Positions 35,940-47,280 of a stretch of 64,000 nt of DNA are shown here, piece after piece (within the stretch, counting starts at the first letter, position 1; the number at the start of each line of letters is the position of its first letter). Below the pieces are notes generated by a model. It had not been told where the DNA came from. It did not search any database and was given only the letters and a program-made list of their open reading frames with translations. Source of the stretch: Paracyclopina nana. Lineage: Eukaryota; Arthropoda; Copepoda; Cyclopoida; Cyclopettidae. The translations under genes were made by a program, and so were the position numbers. The DNA lies in the NCBI GenBank assembly GCA_019096065.1, contig JAGUCH010000004.1, positions 682,001 to 746,000 on the forward strand, given 5' to 3'.

Positions 35940-37892
35940 ATGGGGAAGACAAAGCACAAGAAGCATCACCGCCATGGCGACGGCGAAGACGATGCTGGTG
36001 ACGAGTCTGGAGCTGGGAGTGGGCTAAAATTGATTCTCAAGGTGGGCTCCAAAGGCCACGAAAAGCACAAGAAGAAAAAGAAGAAGAAGGACAAGAAGAA
36101 AGAGCGGGACAAGGAGCGAAAGCACAGACATCATCACAAGGAAAAGAGGCCGATCGAGGCTAGCGATGTCATAAAATCCGAAGAAGTTGCATTAGTAGAA
36201 GTAAGTCGCTCTTTTTTCTCTAATGTTCAATTTTAATGACAATTGTTTTCAGGGCGAAGAAGTGACTCGGGAGCGGTCTCAAAAAGCCCTTTCACGGCTG
36301 CTGGAGTATATGCTGAATCACCTCCAGAGTAAAGATACCAACGGGTTCTTTGCCAACCCTGTCAATGACTTGATAGCTCCAGGATACTCGAGCATTATCA
36401 GCCAACCCATGGACTTTTCGACGATGCGGTCAAAGCTGCAAGACTACAAAGACCTGGCCTCGTTCAGGGCCCATTTTGAGCTCATCTGCACCAATGCCAT
36501 GACGTACAACACAGTGGACACAATTTACTACAAAATGGCGGCCAAAATGCTGCACTACGGGCAGAAATTCTTCAGCGTGGACAAGCTGCGAGCCATGAAA
36601 AAGCATTTACCTTTTGCTCAAGCCATCCCTGACGAGTGCTTGGGCATCGATGCCTCGTCCACTCTGGAGAGCGATCAAGCCATGGATGAGGATCCCGATG
36701 ACGATGTCAATGACGTGTCCAAAGTCATCGAGGACATTCGCGAAGTTGTGCGCAGGCCTCCCGGCCGATTTGAGGCCATTCCCGATGACCTCACCGCAGC
36801 TGAGATCCTCGAGCAGGCCAAAATGGCTGCACGAGGAGCAGCCAATCGACTGAAAATCTACAAGCCGGATTCGAAAATGGGATTTCTGCGGCAGAAGCCT
36901 GACGGCAGCACAAGCCTCAAGTTCCTCACGGGAACCGCGGGCGTTGTGCCTGGCACTGACAATGAGAGGCCTGTCAGCCTTGGCCAGCTGATTGGTAAAG
37001 TCAAGCAAGGCACGGGCTCGATCCAAGGCTTTCGTGAAGACCGCAGGAATTTGGCCAAGGCCATTCACCCGTTGTACTATGGAGCCTTTTCCACCCATGG
37101 TCCAAGCTACGACTCGACGTTCTCCAACCTGACCAAAGAGGAAACCGAGTTGGTCTACCGGACCTACACGAATTCAGATGGAGTGCAGTATGCGGAGAGT
37201 GTGCTCAACTATGCTGGCAATTCGGACAATTTCCTCATTTCGCACATTGTGCACCACTTGCTCAACGTGCTGGGCAATGGTGAGCACAAGCAGACCTACA
37301 AATACATCGAGGAGCGGAAAGCCATTCGCAAAGAGGAGGAGCTGCTGGATTACGTTTTCCAAGACATGAACGAGGAAATTGCCAAAGCCAAAGCTGCTGA
37401 GAAAGCAGAAGAAAAGGACGGAGTTGACTTTGAGTCACTCAAGTAAGTCAGCCAAGAAAGTAAAGTCAGCCAAAATAAATTGATGATTTTTGTTTTTGCA
37501 GGTCTTTGCAAGATGACGGAATCGACATGAGTTTCTTGGAGAACTTGCAAAAGTTCTACAGCCCTGATGCCGTGGCTGAGGCCAAAAAGGCAGCAGTGGA
37601 CTCGGAAGAGGCTGAGCTGCTCAAGTCCAATGCCGAGTTGATTGCCCAACTGAACAAGGTGCAATCGGAGCGGCTGAGTGCAACCCCACCACCCCATTTC
37701 ACTCAAATGCAAAAGCCAGGCGAGAAGGAACTGGAGCTGGCCTCAAGCATCCAGACCAATCTGGTAGAAATCATTGGCCAGCTGAAGCCCGAGTCACTGG
37801 TGTCTGAATCTCTGATCCAATCCACCTTGGGCATCAAGCCTGCTGCTGTCAAAGAAACGATGGCCCAAGCAGTAGCAATGGAAGTGGAATGA
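35940..37892 (+). CDS. Bromodomain protein BRD7/BRD9
   Basis: Exons 35940-36200, 36253-37442 and 37502-37892 give 613 aa. A Lys/His-rich N-terminus (KHKKKKKKKDKKKERD) precedes the bromodomain at about residues 96-200 (FANPVNDLIAPGYSSIISQPMDF, with the acetyl-lysine Asn in CTNAMTYN). The DUF3512 region follows (GFLRQKPDGSTSLKFL, HPLYYGAFSTHGPSYDSTFS). Arthropods usually have one gene equal to vertebrate BRD7 and BRD9. These are SWI/SNF chromatin-remodeller subunits (PBAF or ncBAF). The stop is 53 bp from the stop of the convergent gene. Confidence 0.95.
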
Positions 37893-37945
37893 TGGGTTGT
37901 AAAAGTATATATTTTGGCTTTGAACTCTGTGTTGTATATAAGGTA

Positions 37946-40343
37946 TCAGCATTCCGAGGGCAAAACTGATTTGCCATTGTGTATCTTAAGCTTGATTGGT
38001 GGCTTCGTCAAGGCTTCTAAAGCCATTAGAAGTTGCTGGTTGCGCGCCTTCTCCATGTGGAGCATCTTGTTCAGTCTCCCGGAGACTTCGTTCAGCCTGT
38101 CCACCTCATTTTTGGCCCACGTCAGTAATTTGATTTTCTTCTCGTTGGAATCAATCAGAGTCTTGGCCTGGGCATACATGTCACCCAACATGAGTTGCCT
38201 GATCTCGGTGAACAGCTCAGTTTCAGCTTGTCTTCGCAAACGCTCCGCTTCCGCTCGGGATCGCGCCGCTTCGGTGTCCTCGCTTTCAGCAACGTCTTCA
38301 GCGGAGGAGTGCTCAGAAGGTTCCTCCGGCTCAGCTGAAATCGTGGATCGACTCCTCTTCCTTTTGAGGATGGGCGATTGGTCCTCTTTTGAGGCGCTTC
38401 TGTTCTTTTTCCGCAATGGCGGATGTTGGTCTTCTTCCTCGCTTCTATCCTTGTCATCATCACTGGGAACCTCCAATGGATTGACAGATTCCTCTATGGC
38501 AAACACTCGCTTGGGAGTGCGTTTCCTTCCCGATTCTTCCCTCGGTGGGGGCAATTTCCTATTAAAACAAACATAAATGGTAGCTTTTTGCTTTTGATAA
38601 TAGAATCAAAAGAGTATATAGAGGGAAAGTTGATTAAAACAAGGCTTTCTTGGTCATAAAGAGAGCATAAATGATTTTTGCCAGAGGCAAGCCTTTTTTT
38701 GTAATTGAACATAAAAGATGTAAAAAACAGCTAACTACTATTACTTCTTTTAGTAAATATATGAACGTGCGTAAAAGTGCTTACGTTGCTTTCAGTTGAA
38801 TTTTAAACTGCTCTGCTTTCTCGGCCTTTTTTTCCGCCTTCTTCTCGGCCTTTTCCGCCCTCTTATCAGCCTTTTCAGACTTTTTAGGCGCTGACGATGC
38901 TTTGACAGGAGGAGGAGCCTCCATCTCCACAGTGACAATGCCTGCGTTTTGGATTATGACATCTTGATAATACTGCTGGCCATTCTTCCTCTTTCTGCCA
39001 GCTCCAGGACGAGCTCCTCCTCGTCCTCTCAGCGATAAATCTTGAGATGGGTCATACACCTTTTTGAGAGGAGAGATGAGGCTCTTCAGACGCTTCTCCT
39101 TAATTTTCTGAAGAGAAGAGTCGAAAATCTTGATCACAGGCGGACTAGTCACTATGACAGGCTCCTCAATTGGATCATCTTCCACAATGAGTTCACTTTT
39201 GACAGGTACGAAGCTGGGATCGTGCACAACTGTGTCAGGGACGGAGTTGGAGCTGTCCAACTCCTCATTGGCCATGAGAGACTCTTCAAAAGTTTTCGAG
39301 TCCACCTTTTTCAGCAAACTGGGCTTTTTTAGCTGCTGCTGCTGCTTCTGGAGGGATGCAAGATTGACAATCTTAATGGAGCTGCTATCTTGGCTGACAT
39401 CTTTGGCCAAGTCGTCCTCATATGTGATGCTGATCAATTCTCCAGTTCGTGAATCAAGAGACTTTTTGCCCCCAACTGACACAACTTTTAAACCGCTATT
39501 GCTCTTTTGTACTTTTTTGGGCTGCTGCTGTTGGTTTTGTTGGACCACTGACACTGATTTCTGCATGCTTCTGAACTCATTGAGGCTGACGTTGAGCAAT
39601 TTGGGCTTTTCCTTCACTGCTGTCATTGGTGGCTTTGACGGTTGAGGAATCGGTGCTTTAATGCTCTGCTCAGTGTCAATTTTGTCCACTAGCTTGTCAA
39701 TTTCACCGAAAAGGTCCTCGTCTGCACCATTTCTTGTTTTTGACAGGAGAGTCCTGAGCTTCCGCAGGGACACGTCCATGTTTGGCGTGTATAGCTGCTC
39801 AATGTAGATGATCGTGATGCATTGGGACAAATCCAGATTCGGAGTTGGAATGGACAATCCGTTGATGAGGAGCTCGGACACAATGTGCCCCACCATCATC
39901 TTGTAGTCCATGTACATGACGTCACACAGCCTACACACGTACATTTTCTGCTTCATTTCCATGAGATCTTCACGATTGTTCCAGCATAGGGGGCTCAGTT
40001 TGTGCTGGAGCAGCAGCGTCGCCGACTCAAAGGTGTCATTGCACACGGAGCAATGAAAGTAGGAGTGATCTGCCAATCTTTTCGACAGGGACGTATACGT
40101 GAATGAAGTGATCCTTTCAATCTTCATAGGACACTGATTGAGCAGGCTCGTCAAAGTGCTGAAATGGTGGTCATTGCTGTTCAACAGCCTCACATCATTG
40201 GCCTGCAGACTGAGTTCACTGTACATGTATTTCAGCCTCTGGGTGGCCTCAGACTCCTCCACGCGAACCTCGACACCAGAGGCCGACGAACTCTTTTCCA
40301 ATCTGACAATGCTCTGATTAATAGGTGAAAACGCCGCCGCCAT
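37946..40343 (-). CDS. Nuclear zinc-finger/coiled-coil protein, unrecognised
   Basis: Exons 40343-38785 and 38558-37946 give 723 aa. Residues about 95-180 hold C2H2-like fingers (FHCSVCNDTFESATLLLQH, YVCRLCDVMYMDYKMMVGH). The middle is Gln/Lys/Ser-rich. RGRGGARPGAGRKRKNGQ near residue 450 is an AT-hook-like basic patch, followed by an EKAEKKAEKKAEKAEQ charged helix. The second exon is acidic then coiled-coil (ARSRAEAERLRRQAETELF, LNEVSGRLNKMLHMEKARNQQ). It looks like a chromatin or transcription regulator, but I cannot name the family. The ATG at 40343 is preceded by untranslated sequence. Confidence 0.8.
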
Positions 40344-41886
40344 CTTGCTTCACAAACTGGTTAAGATCTTCAACTTTATAATACTGATGCTTCCCTCCAC
40401 GAAAATGCACTATAAACACAGGTGAAATGATCACCTTTCTTCCTTAAAAAGCCAATTTCAGTCACTCTGCCCTCAATTTTGAATCACTGGAGGCCAAATT
40501 AGGCTAAATTCAAACTTTTGTTTTTTCAAATGTCAGCTGATGCCAAAATTCAAAATGGCGGATTTTTCTTTGTTTCAAAGTTTGATTTCCTGAAGGTGAT
40601 ATTTGGCGAGCCTCAACTAAGGCCAGCAAAGGCCAAATCAAACCAAAGAAGGCGATTCACTTGATTTCAAAGGACGCGTCAATTTTAGTATCTTTGTTTA
40701 CAGTTTTGCAGGACGCAGGAATCGGAAATTGTACTATGGCAAAATGGCGGAATTTTTAATAGATCGAGCGCAAGCTCGACTTATTTACTTTTATCAGGAA
40801 TCAAATCAACCACGTGTTCGCATCAAGATTACGAAATCAGGTTAATTCGAGGAATTCATAATTTTGCAGTGTCGTAGAACAACGTTTAATGAAGATATGG
40901 CCAGTAAAGCATCCAATAATACGATTACAGAGGTCACAAGAGAATTCTTTTGAATAGACCATCTTCTTAAAAAGCAATATTATCAATCGCCATATTTTTT
41001 ATATAATATGCAGTGATATCTTTACCGACAGTTGCATAAAACTTGATTAAACTCATTTTAGATTACAAATCAAAATAGCTTTAAAAATGGAAGCTTTGAT
41101 AAAAATTATCTTGCATTTGTCAGCTGTAAGAAATGAAATGCAAATATCTAAAGGTTGCTGGCCTCTTTCAAAAATCCAAGTTTACCATCAGCCTTCTATC
41201 AAACAAATTGATCATATGACTCGTTAAATAGTTTGAAAATTGTTGGCTCGCTTCTGCTTTAGGTGCGACAAAGTGGAAAGGTTGCGTGATAGATGATACC
41301 AGTCGGATCATAAGCAGCGTTGCTCTCCCCATTGAGTCGTTAAAAGCCCTCTTGAATGAATCTGCAAAGGCGGGAAAATTGCTTCTTTGCTCAAAACAGG
41401 TTTTATTGAGTACCAAATACTTCTATCCGGATCAATCAAAGGGCAAAAATGATCACGTTGCCTCTATCTAAAATCCCTCTTAATCACTAGAGCATGAATC
41501 TATGATTATGATCTATTTTGCTCTAGGAATATATGTTTGGGAATATTTATTCAAGTTAAGAAATGAAGACCTTATAATCTTTGCAATAAAAGCTAGTTTT
41601 TCATGATGGCTCCTTCAAGCCAAGATTCATTGGATTTTTCACGAGTCAATTTCAAATCTTCAGATTGAAGATTATCGTGGTTTTGAAGCTATTGTAGCCT
41701 AATAGTTTCAATTACAAGCTCTGCGAATTATCACTTTGCATGGAAATATGGCTTAAATTGGCACGAATACATGTTTTGCACATTTTTTCAAAAACCACGT
41801 GACTGCCGCGCCGATTGTTTTCAGTCCTGTCATTCTGGTAACTTTGTTATTGTTTTGAAAAAGTTGCCGAGAAAAAAGTCGCGAAA
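40344..41886. other. 1.5-kb spacer with no gene seen
   Basis: AT-rich intergenic sequence with the promoters of two divergent genes. Overlapping frames at 41168-41471 have no domain or coding signature that I can support. Confidence 0.4.
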
Positions 41887-42990
41887 ATGGCAAGCTCAAC
41901 AGTTTACCATGAATGTGAGTCCAATTTGGACCTTGGCTTCGCCGAGGACGTGCCAACCTGGATTTTGGCCTCAAGGTTCTTCCGTAGCAAAATGGGAGGT
42001 CGGCCATCTTGGCTCAATTTGGCGGACATTCCCAAAAATGAAGATTTGCAGTGCCCAACCTGTTCCGCGTGTCTCACCTTTCTGCTGCAGATTTACGCTC
42101 CAATCGAATCAAACCCCGATTGTTTTCACCGAACAATCTTCATTTTCATGTGCTTGAATCCTGGCTGTCACCAAGGATCAGCTGGTCAAGGGTTTCTCGT
42201 GCTACGTAATCAGCTGTCTAGGAAAAATGACTTTTTCCCCTTCGAGCCGCCTGTGGAGAGCCCCGACTGGAAGTGTGAACTGAATGTGGGGAAATTTAAT
42301 CAGGTTTGTCGCGTGTGTGGCCTCAGAGGCTCGAAAAAGTGCTCAGGCTGTGGCAAAGTGAACTATTGCTCAAGAGAGCATCAGACCACTGATTGGAAAA
42401 TGAGGCATAAAACTGAATGCAAGAGTGAGGAATTTACCTTCGTCTTCAATGAGAACGAGGACATTTGCGAAAATGCCCTACTTCTCCATAAAGAGATTGT
42501 CATGACTGGAGACGATGAGGAAATTTCGGACTCTGACGAGGACGAATCGAGGGAGGTGAATATTGATGCTGAAATCGCCAAAATCAAGCAACTCGAGCAA
42601 AACGGAGAGGTGAAATTGAGCAGTGCTGACTTGGCCGAATTCGCTGAGGAGGATCAAGTTGCCAAAGACAAGCACTTCAAACGGTTTCAGAAGGTTGTCA
42701 AGGCTGCTCCTGATCAGATCATAAGGTATCAAAAAGCATCAGAGCCTCTTTGGGTGAGCACTGAAAACATGCCTGACACTGTCGACAATTGCCAATATTG
42801 TGGATCCAGAAGGGTGTTCGAGTTCCAAGTCATGCCCCAGCTCCTGTCCATATTGAAGCTAGACAAGTCTGCCAATGAGGAGAGCATTGATTGGGGAACT
42901 TTGTTGGTGTACACGTGTGAAAAAAGTTGCAGTAGCGCACTTGAACCAGCTTACAAAAAGGAATTTTTATGGAGGCAAAACTTTTCTTAA
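41887..42990 (+). CDS. PDCD2: PDCD2 (Zfrp8) ribosome-assembly chaperone
   Basis: A single exon of 367 aa with the stop TAA at 42988-42990. The TYPP domain starts DLGFAEDVPTWILASRFF and has CPTCSACLTFLLQIYAP. A MYND finger follows: CRVCGLRGSKKCSGCGKVNYC with H/C ligands to CKSEE. The C-terminal PDCD2 domain has QIIRYQKASEPLWVS, NCQYCGSRRVFEFQVMPQLL and WGTLLVYTCEKSC. It chaperones ribosomal protein uS5 in 40S assembly and is needed for stem cells. The start ATG at 41887 is close to a Kozak context (AAAATGG). It is the first of three close tandem genes. Confidence 0.97.
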   Translation: MASSTVYHECESNLDLGFAEDVPTWILASRFFRSKMGGRPSWLNLADIPKNEDLQCPTCSACLTFLLQIYAPIESNPDCFHRTIFIFMCLNPGCHQGSAGQGFLVLRNQLSRKNDFFPFEPPVESPDWKCELNVGKFNQVCRVCGLRGSKKCSGCGKVNYCSREHQTTDWKMRHKTECKSEEFTFVFNENEDICENALLLHKEIVMTGDDEEISDSDEDESREVNIDAEIAKIKQLEQNGEVKLSSADLAEFAEEDQVAKDKHFKRFQKVVKAAPDQIIRYQKASEPLWVSTENMPDTVDNCQYCGSRRVFEFQVMPQLLSILKLDKSANEESIDWGTLLVYTCEKSCSSALEPAYKKEFLWRQNFS

Positions 42991-43017
42991 CTTTTTCAGC
43001 CAAATAACTATCACAAC
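42982..43017 (+). promoter_or_regulatory. 3' splice site between PDCD2 stop and CARNMT1 start
   Basis: TTTTCTTAACTTTTTCAG ends at 42999, overlapping the PDCD2 stop codon, and the CARNMT1 ATG follows 18 nt later at 43018. This is what a trans-splice or 5'-UTR acceptor looks like. There is no room for a poly(A) signal and promoter in the 27-bp gap. Confidence 0.6.
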
Positions 43018-44098
43018 ATGGAGGTGGAGGAGTGCATGCCAAGGGTGATTCAAACAATACAGAATTACCAAGAAGACATTGTCAACAGGGTGTCCTACAT
43101 GCAGAGAGCTTTTTCTGAAGCCTCCATGAAGCACAAGAATGTCTTTTTGAAAGCAGGCCTTGGGAAGTACATTGAAAACATTCTCAATTGTGTTGAAACC
43201 AACCAAGGCGTGCTCAATGAAATTTTGCAGTCATGTGACATTGAACTGGAGCCAAATACTTCTGTAAGTTGACGTTTTCTCATTTAGCCAACTTTCAATG
43301 TATGATTTTCTGTAGATGACTCAAACTTTAAAAATGGACCATGAGAAATTGAACGACTGTTTCATACAAATTGCGAGGGAATGGAGCAGCGAGGGAGCCA
43401 AGGAGAGAGAAGAGTGCTTTGCACCCATAATAGAAGAGCTGCGAAACTTTGATGAGTATGAGGAAAAAGTGGTCCTGGTTCCAGGCTGTGGGCTGGCAAG
43501 GCTTCCGTTTGACATAGCCTCTTTGGGCTTTCAAGTGGTTGGCAATGAAGTTGACCCTTTCATGCTACTGGCTGGCAATTTTATACTCAACAACTGTGAT
43601 CAAGTGAATGGCCACAAAATCTTCCCATGGATTTTTGACCTGTCGAATAGAATCAGTTCTGATTGGGTCACTTCCCCTGTGACCTTTCCTGACATTGATC
43701 CCAGCTGCAGGCCTGAAGGTTTCTCTTTGCAAATGTTGTCAGGGAATTTCCTTAAAGAAGTGGAGGCCAATCTTGAAGAAAAAAGTGTTGATGCAGTTGT
43801 CACTGCATTTTTCTTAGACAGTGCTCCCAATGTGGTTTCCTATGTGGATGTCATTAGCAAACTCATCAAGCCAGATGGGATCTGGATCAACTTTGGTGGC
43901 CTGAACTTTTCATTTGAAATGCTGCCATTTTCATTGGCAGACCTGAAAAAAGTGATCCAAAGTGCTGACTTTGAATTCATCAAGGATGAAATTGTGCCAT
44001 CCTCATATGGACAGTGTGACAAGACTTCAATGGCCAGCTCAACTCTGCAATGCTCATTTTTCACCTGCAAAAAGAAACTACCCAAGAAATCAAAATGA
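43018..44098 (+). CDS. CARNMT1: Carnosine N-methyltransferase (CARNMT1)
   Basis: Exons 43018-43263 and 43316-44098 give 342 aa. The N-terminal helical part (VSYMQRAFSEASMKHK) precedes the SAM-dependent methyltransferase: WSSEGAKEREECFAPI, VLVPGCGLARLPFDIA (motif I), FPDIDPSC, VVTAFFLDSAPNVVSYVD and KPDGIWINFGG. This is the UPF0586/C9orf41 family, which methylates carnosine to anserine and also targets protein histidines. The enzyme is slightly shorter than human because of the short N-terminus; an upstream exon is possible, but the adjacent splice acceptor suggests this ATG is the start. Confidence 0.93.
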
Positions 44099-44119
44099 AG
44101 CGACTGACAACAGTATTTA

Positions 44120-44145
44120 ATTCATTTTTTGATGTGTTTCAGAAG
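44120..44145 (+). promoter_or_regulatory. 3' splice site just before NAT9 start
   Basis: TTCATTTTTTGATGTGTTTCAG ends at 44142 and is followed by AAG and the NAT9 ATG at 44146. The arrangement repeats that seen before CARNMT1. Confidence 0.6.
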
Positions 44146-44745
44146 ATGAAAGCAAACTGGAATATTTCGCTGGTTGGCTCCAAGGTCATTTTGGTCCCAT
44201 ATTGTGAACACCATGTGCCTAAATATCATGAATGGATGAAAAGTCCCGAGCTTCAACACTTAACCGGCTCTGAACCTCTCAGTCTTGACCAAGAATTTGA
44301 AATGCAGAAAACGTGGAGAGACTCGGAGGACAAATGCACATTTATCATTTTACACCGTGAAACATTTGACAGTCTAAAAGGTGACCGTGAAATTGAAGCC
44401 ATGATTGGTGACACCAACATATTTCTACGAAATGAAGATGACGTCCTTGTAGGCGAGGCAGAAATTATGATTGCTGAAAGTAAATTTCGAGGACAGAAAT
44501 GTGGCCTTGAATCCATTTGCCTCATGCTGCTTTATGGTGCTAGGCAATTACACATTCAGTTGTATGAAGTGAAAATCAAGTTGGACAATGTGCAGAGCAT
44601 CAACTTGTTTGAAAAACTTGGCTTCGTCAAGACTTCGACTAGTGAAGTTTTCCAAGAAACAACCATGAATGTGGCAGTTGATGAAAAGTGGCTTATTACT
44701 ATGGAAAACATTGGACATTTGAATATACAAGCGTATAAGCATTAA
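44146..44745 (+). CDS. NAT9: N-acetyltransferase 9
   Basis: A single exon of 199 aa. The GNAT domain matches NAT9: LVPYCEHHVPKYHEWMKSPELQHLTGSEPLSL, KCTFIIL, MIGDTNIFL, GEAEIMIAES and FEKLGFVKTSTSEVFQE. NAT9 stabilises microtubules and limits JNK signalling in flies. In the acetyl-CoA loop the usual RGKG(L)G is FRGQKCGLES, which is a little unusual. The frame upstream is open, so an N-terminal extension to 44050 overlapping CARNMT1 is possible but unlikely given the conserved start MKANWNISLVGSKVILVPY. Confidence 0.93.
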   Translation: MKANWNISLVGSKVILVPYCEHHVPKYHEWMKSPELQHLTGSEPLSLDQEFEMQKTWRDSEDKCTFIILHRETFDSLKGDREIEAMIGDTNIFLRNEDDVLVGEAEIMIAESKFRGQKCGLESICLMLLYGARQLHIQLYEVKIKLDNVQSINLFEKLGFVKTSTSEVFQETTMNVAVDEKWLITMENIGHLNIQAYKH

Positions 44746-44847
44746 AATTATCCCTTTAAAAAAACTGGCGGGTCTTGCGCCAATTTAAAATAACAATATG
44801 AGCATGTGGCTGAAACTATGATAACAAAGAGCAAATTTTGAAAACAG

Positions 44848-45030
44848 AAATGTGTCCCTGAACCCATTTGCCTCATGTTGCTTTATGGTGCTAGGCATAT
44901 TCACATTCAGCAGTATGAAGTGAAAATCAAGTTGGGCAATGTGCTGAGCATCAAGTTGTTTAAAAAACTTGGCTTCATTAAGACTTCTTCAATTAAAGTT
45001 TTCCTAGAATTTTTTTCCCCATGAATGTGT
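44848..45030 (+). pseudogene. Partial NAT9 duplicate
   Basis: This segment repeats NAT9 44500-44665 in direct orientation (TTTGCCTCATG, GCTTTATGGTGCTAGGCA, CAGTATGAAGTGAAAATCAAG, AAACTTGGCTTC) with scattered changes. There is no open frame over its length and it lacks the 5' half. Confidence 0.85.
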
Positions 45031-45034
45031 CAGT

Positions 45035-45260
45035 TGGGTGCCGTCACTAAGGCCTAAAATGAGGTGGGTTTTAGGATCTAAAATCAAAGTGGGTTTTACG
45101 ATCTAACAAATTGGGTTTTAAAGCCTACAGATTTGGCATCAGGGTACTAAGATCTAAGTGGAAAAATCAAATAAAGTTCATCATGGGTTTTAATATCTAA
45201 AGGCTAGGGTTTTAATATCTAAAGGCCTAGGTTTTATGATCTAACAGCATGGGTTTAAAG
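45035..45260. repeat. GGGTTTTAAGATCTAA repeat
   Basis: Units of the form GGGTTTTAGGATCTAAA recur about every 20 bp after GGTGCCGTCACTAAGGCCTAAAA. The same sequence, inverted, ends the element at 56570-56990 in a DIP2 intron. Confidence 0.75.
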
Positions 45261-45369
45261 ATCTATTGCATCAGAACAAAAAAAAGTATTCTCAAAACCA
45301 TGTTGCCAACTAAAACCTGAGCAAGCATTACATGAAAATTAAACGCTAAATGTGCTCTGTGCCTACATG

Positions 45370-45530
45370 CCTGATCTCCGGCACATTGCACTTCTTGCAT
45401 AGTGATCAAGTTCTGGCCAAATTCTTGAAGGGGGACATTCTTTATGAAGCCACCAGAGTCGATGATCAAGTACTTTGACAAGGCAGGTTTCACTGTCAAT
45501 CCATCCTTGCTTATCTTTCGCTTTTCTTTC
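45370..45530 (-). pseudogene. NOB1 N-terminal fragment
   Basis: The minus strand encodes KYLIIDSGGFIKNVPLQEFG followed by QNLITMQEV, the start of the NOB1 PIN domain including its first catalytic Asp. The next family block (EIRDxATRRRLA) appears only in a shifted frame and no further NOB1 exon lies downstream. It is best read as a retro- or duplication pseudogene fragment of this pre-40S endonuclease. Confidence 0.6.
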
Positions 45531-45814
45531 ACCACTGCAATTTGACAAACTTTTCCATGTGTTTTTGTTTTGAATAGATATTCAGATAAACTGTGAGAGG
45601 TTGCGAGGTTTACTCGCCAATAAGTTGCGCTTATTTTGTAAACAAAACATATCACAATCAGTGACTTTCTCTCTTCAGTCTGTTGGATCTCAACAAGTGC
45701 TTTCTCTTAGGGCTGAAATAGAAATGAAGTGAAAACGGCGGGTGTCGCCCATTGATTTAACATATTTTACCGCGGTGTTGGTTCAATAATCGCAGTTGAG
45801 TCCTGACGCCGAAC

Positions 45815-46474
45815 ATGACCGGAGCTAAGCGAAAAGGAGGCTCTACAACTTTAAAGTTGGAATTGTCTGACGAGCAGAAGAATGACATTAAGGAAGCATT
45901 CAACTTATTCGACAGCTCCGGATCCGGAGTGATTGACACCAAAGATCTCAAAGTTGCCATGCGAGCATTGGGATTCGAACCTCGGAAGGAAGAGATCAAG
46001 AAAATGCTCTCCGAGGTGGACAAGGACAACTCTGGCAAATTGACTTTTGACGCCTTTTTGACCCTGATGGCCAGCAAAATGTCTGAGAAGGATACCAAAG
46101 AGGAAATTTTGAAGGCTTTTAAGCTATTTGACGATGATGACACGGGGAAGATTTCATTCACCAACCTGAAACGAGTGGCAAATGAGTTGGGAGAAAACCT
46201 AACTGACGAGGAATTGCAGGTAACTTTACTGGGTTTGTAAGCATACAAAAAAACTTAGAAGAAGGGTAATGGATGTGCCTTTTATTGTTATGGTGTCATA
46301 AATAGACCATAATCGTAGAACAAAGATAGCTTTGTTGGTTGAGTCACGCAAAGGATTCTTTTCAAAAGTACTTTTTGTGCACAGGAAATGATTGATGAAG
46401 CTGATCGGGATGGCGATGGAGAGGTGAATCAGGAGGAGTTCTTGCGAATCATGAAGAAGACAAGTCTGTATTAA
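45815..46474 (+). CDS. Centrin
   Basis: Exons 45815-46219 and 46385-46474 give 164 aa with four EF-hands. Hands include [39 protein letters not shown] and [30 protein letters not shown] and [18 protein letters not shown] are centrin signatures, matching the centrin-1/2 class. Centrins act at centrioles, in nuclear pores and in XPC-mediated repair. The last EF-hand is encoded by the short second exon. Confidence 0.97.
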
Positions 46475-47280
46475 ACAAGTCAAAATTAGGGGAAGTACTG
46501 TCCCTACATAATAAATATCCTTTCCTTTGCCTTAGTTACCTTGGCATGATATCATTAATCAAGCTAATTTATAGTGGTTACTAAGGGGCCACACTTATTT
46601 TTAGTCTAGGTCTTGATCAGCTCCCTTAAAGCTGTTAACATCATGCTAGGCCATTCATGACATGTTTTTGTGTACCGCCCTTTCTATTTCTATAGCTGCC
46701 CTTCCACTACTTGCACTCTATTGCTACAGTTTTTATGATTTTGTGCCATCGTCCATTGCGCTTACGACACTTTTACAAGATGTTCTTAATTGCAGAGTAG
46801 GTACTTCAATCATCCATTGGTTTCTTTATTGTTAGTCATAGTGGCAAGGGGAGTTGTTAAAGGAACGGGATAATTTGGCTAGTAGATCGCTGTGATTAAT
46901 TCAGGATCTAGGCCGTGTTTAGTTGCGAATGACATGACAGAAGACCTTGAAAGTTTGTTTGGCCCATAATCGACTTTTACTCGTAAAAAGCAAAAAGTGC
47001 AAAACTGCTGCAATATTGAGCAAGTCAACTTTTTCTGGCCTTCCACACCAGGGTAAGGCTCAAAAGTAAGACCTAGTAACATGAATCAGCTAATTTCAAT
47101 CCCTTCAGAGTTTGTTTGCCCCTGTTGGAATTTGTTTGCACTATTATGGTACTGTTGAGGACAAAGTAATTTTTTATGCTTTTATTATGGCCTTTTTGGC
47201 CTTGAATCATGTGAATGACATGACAGAAGACCAATAAAGTCAGTTTTTGGCCAATAAAGCTTCTTAAAAGTTTGTTTGGC
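46475..47280. other. Spacer with short direct duplication
   Basis: GAATGACATGACAGAAGACC and AAGTTTGTTTGGCCCATAATCG occur at 46926-46975 and again at 47212-47290. No gene is seen. Confidence 0.5.

Noticed and set aside
41168..41471. Two overlapping frames of about 60-80 codons
   Set aside because: No domain, conserved motif or splice support; chance frames.
44050..44145. N-terminal extension of NAT9 overlapping CARNMT1
   Set aside because: The family starts at the MKANWNISLVGSK position and a splice acceptor lies just before that ATG.
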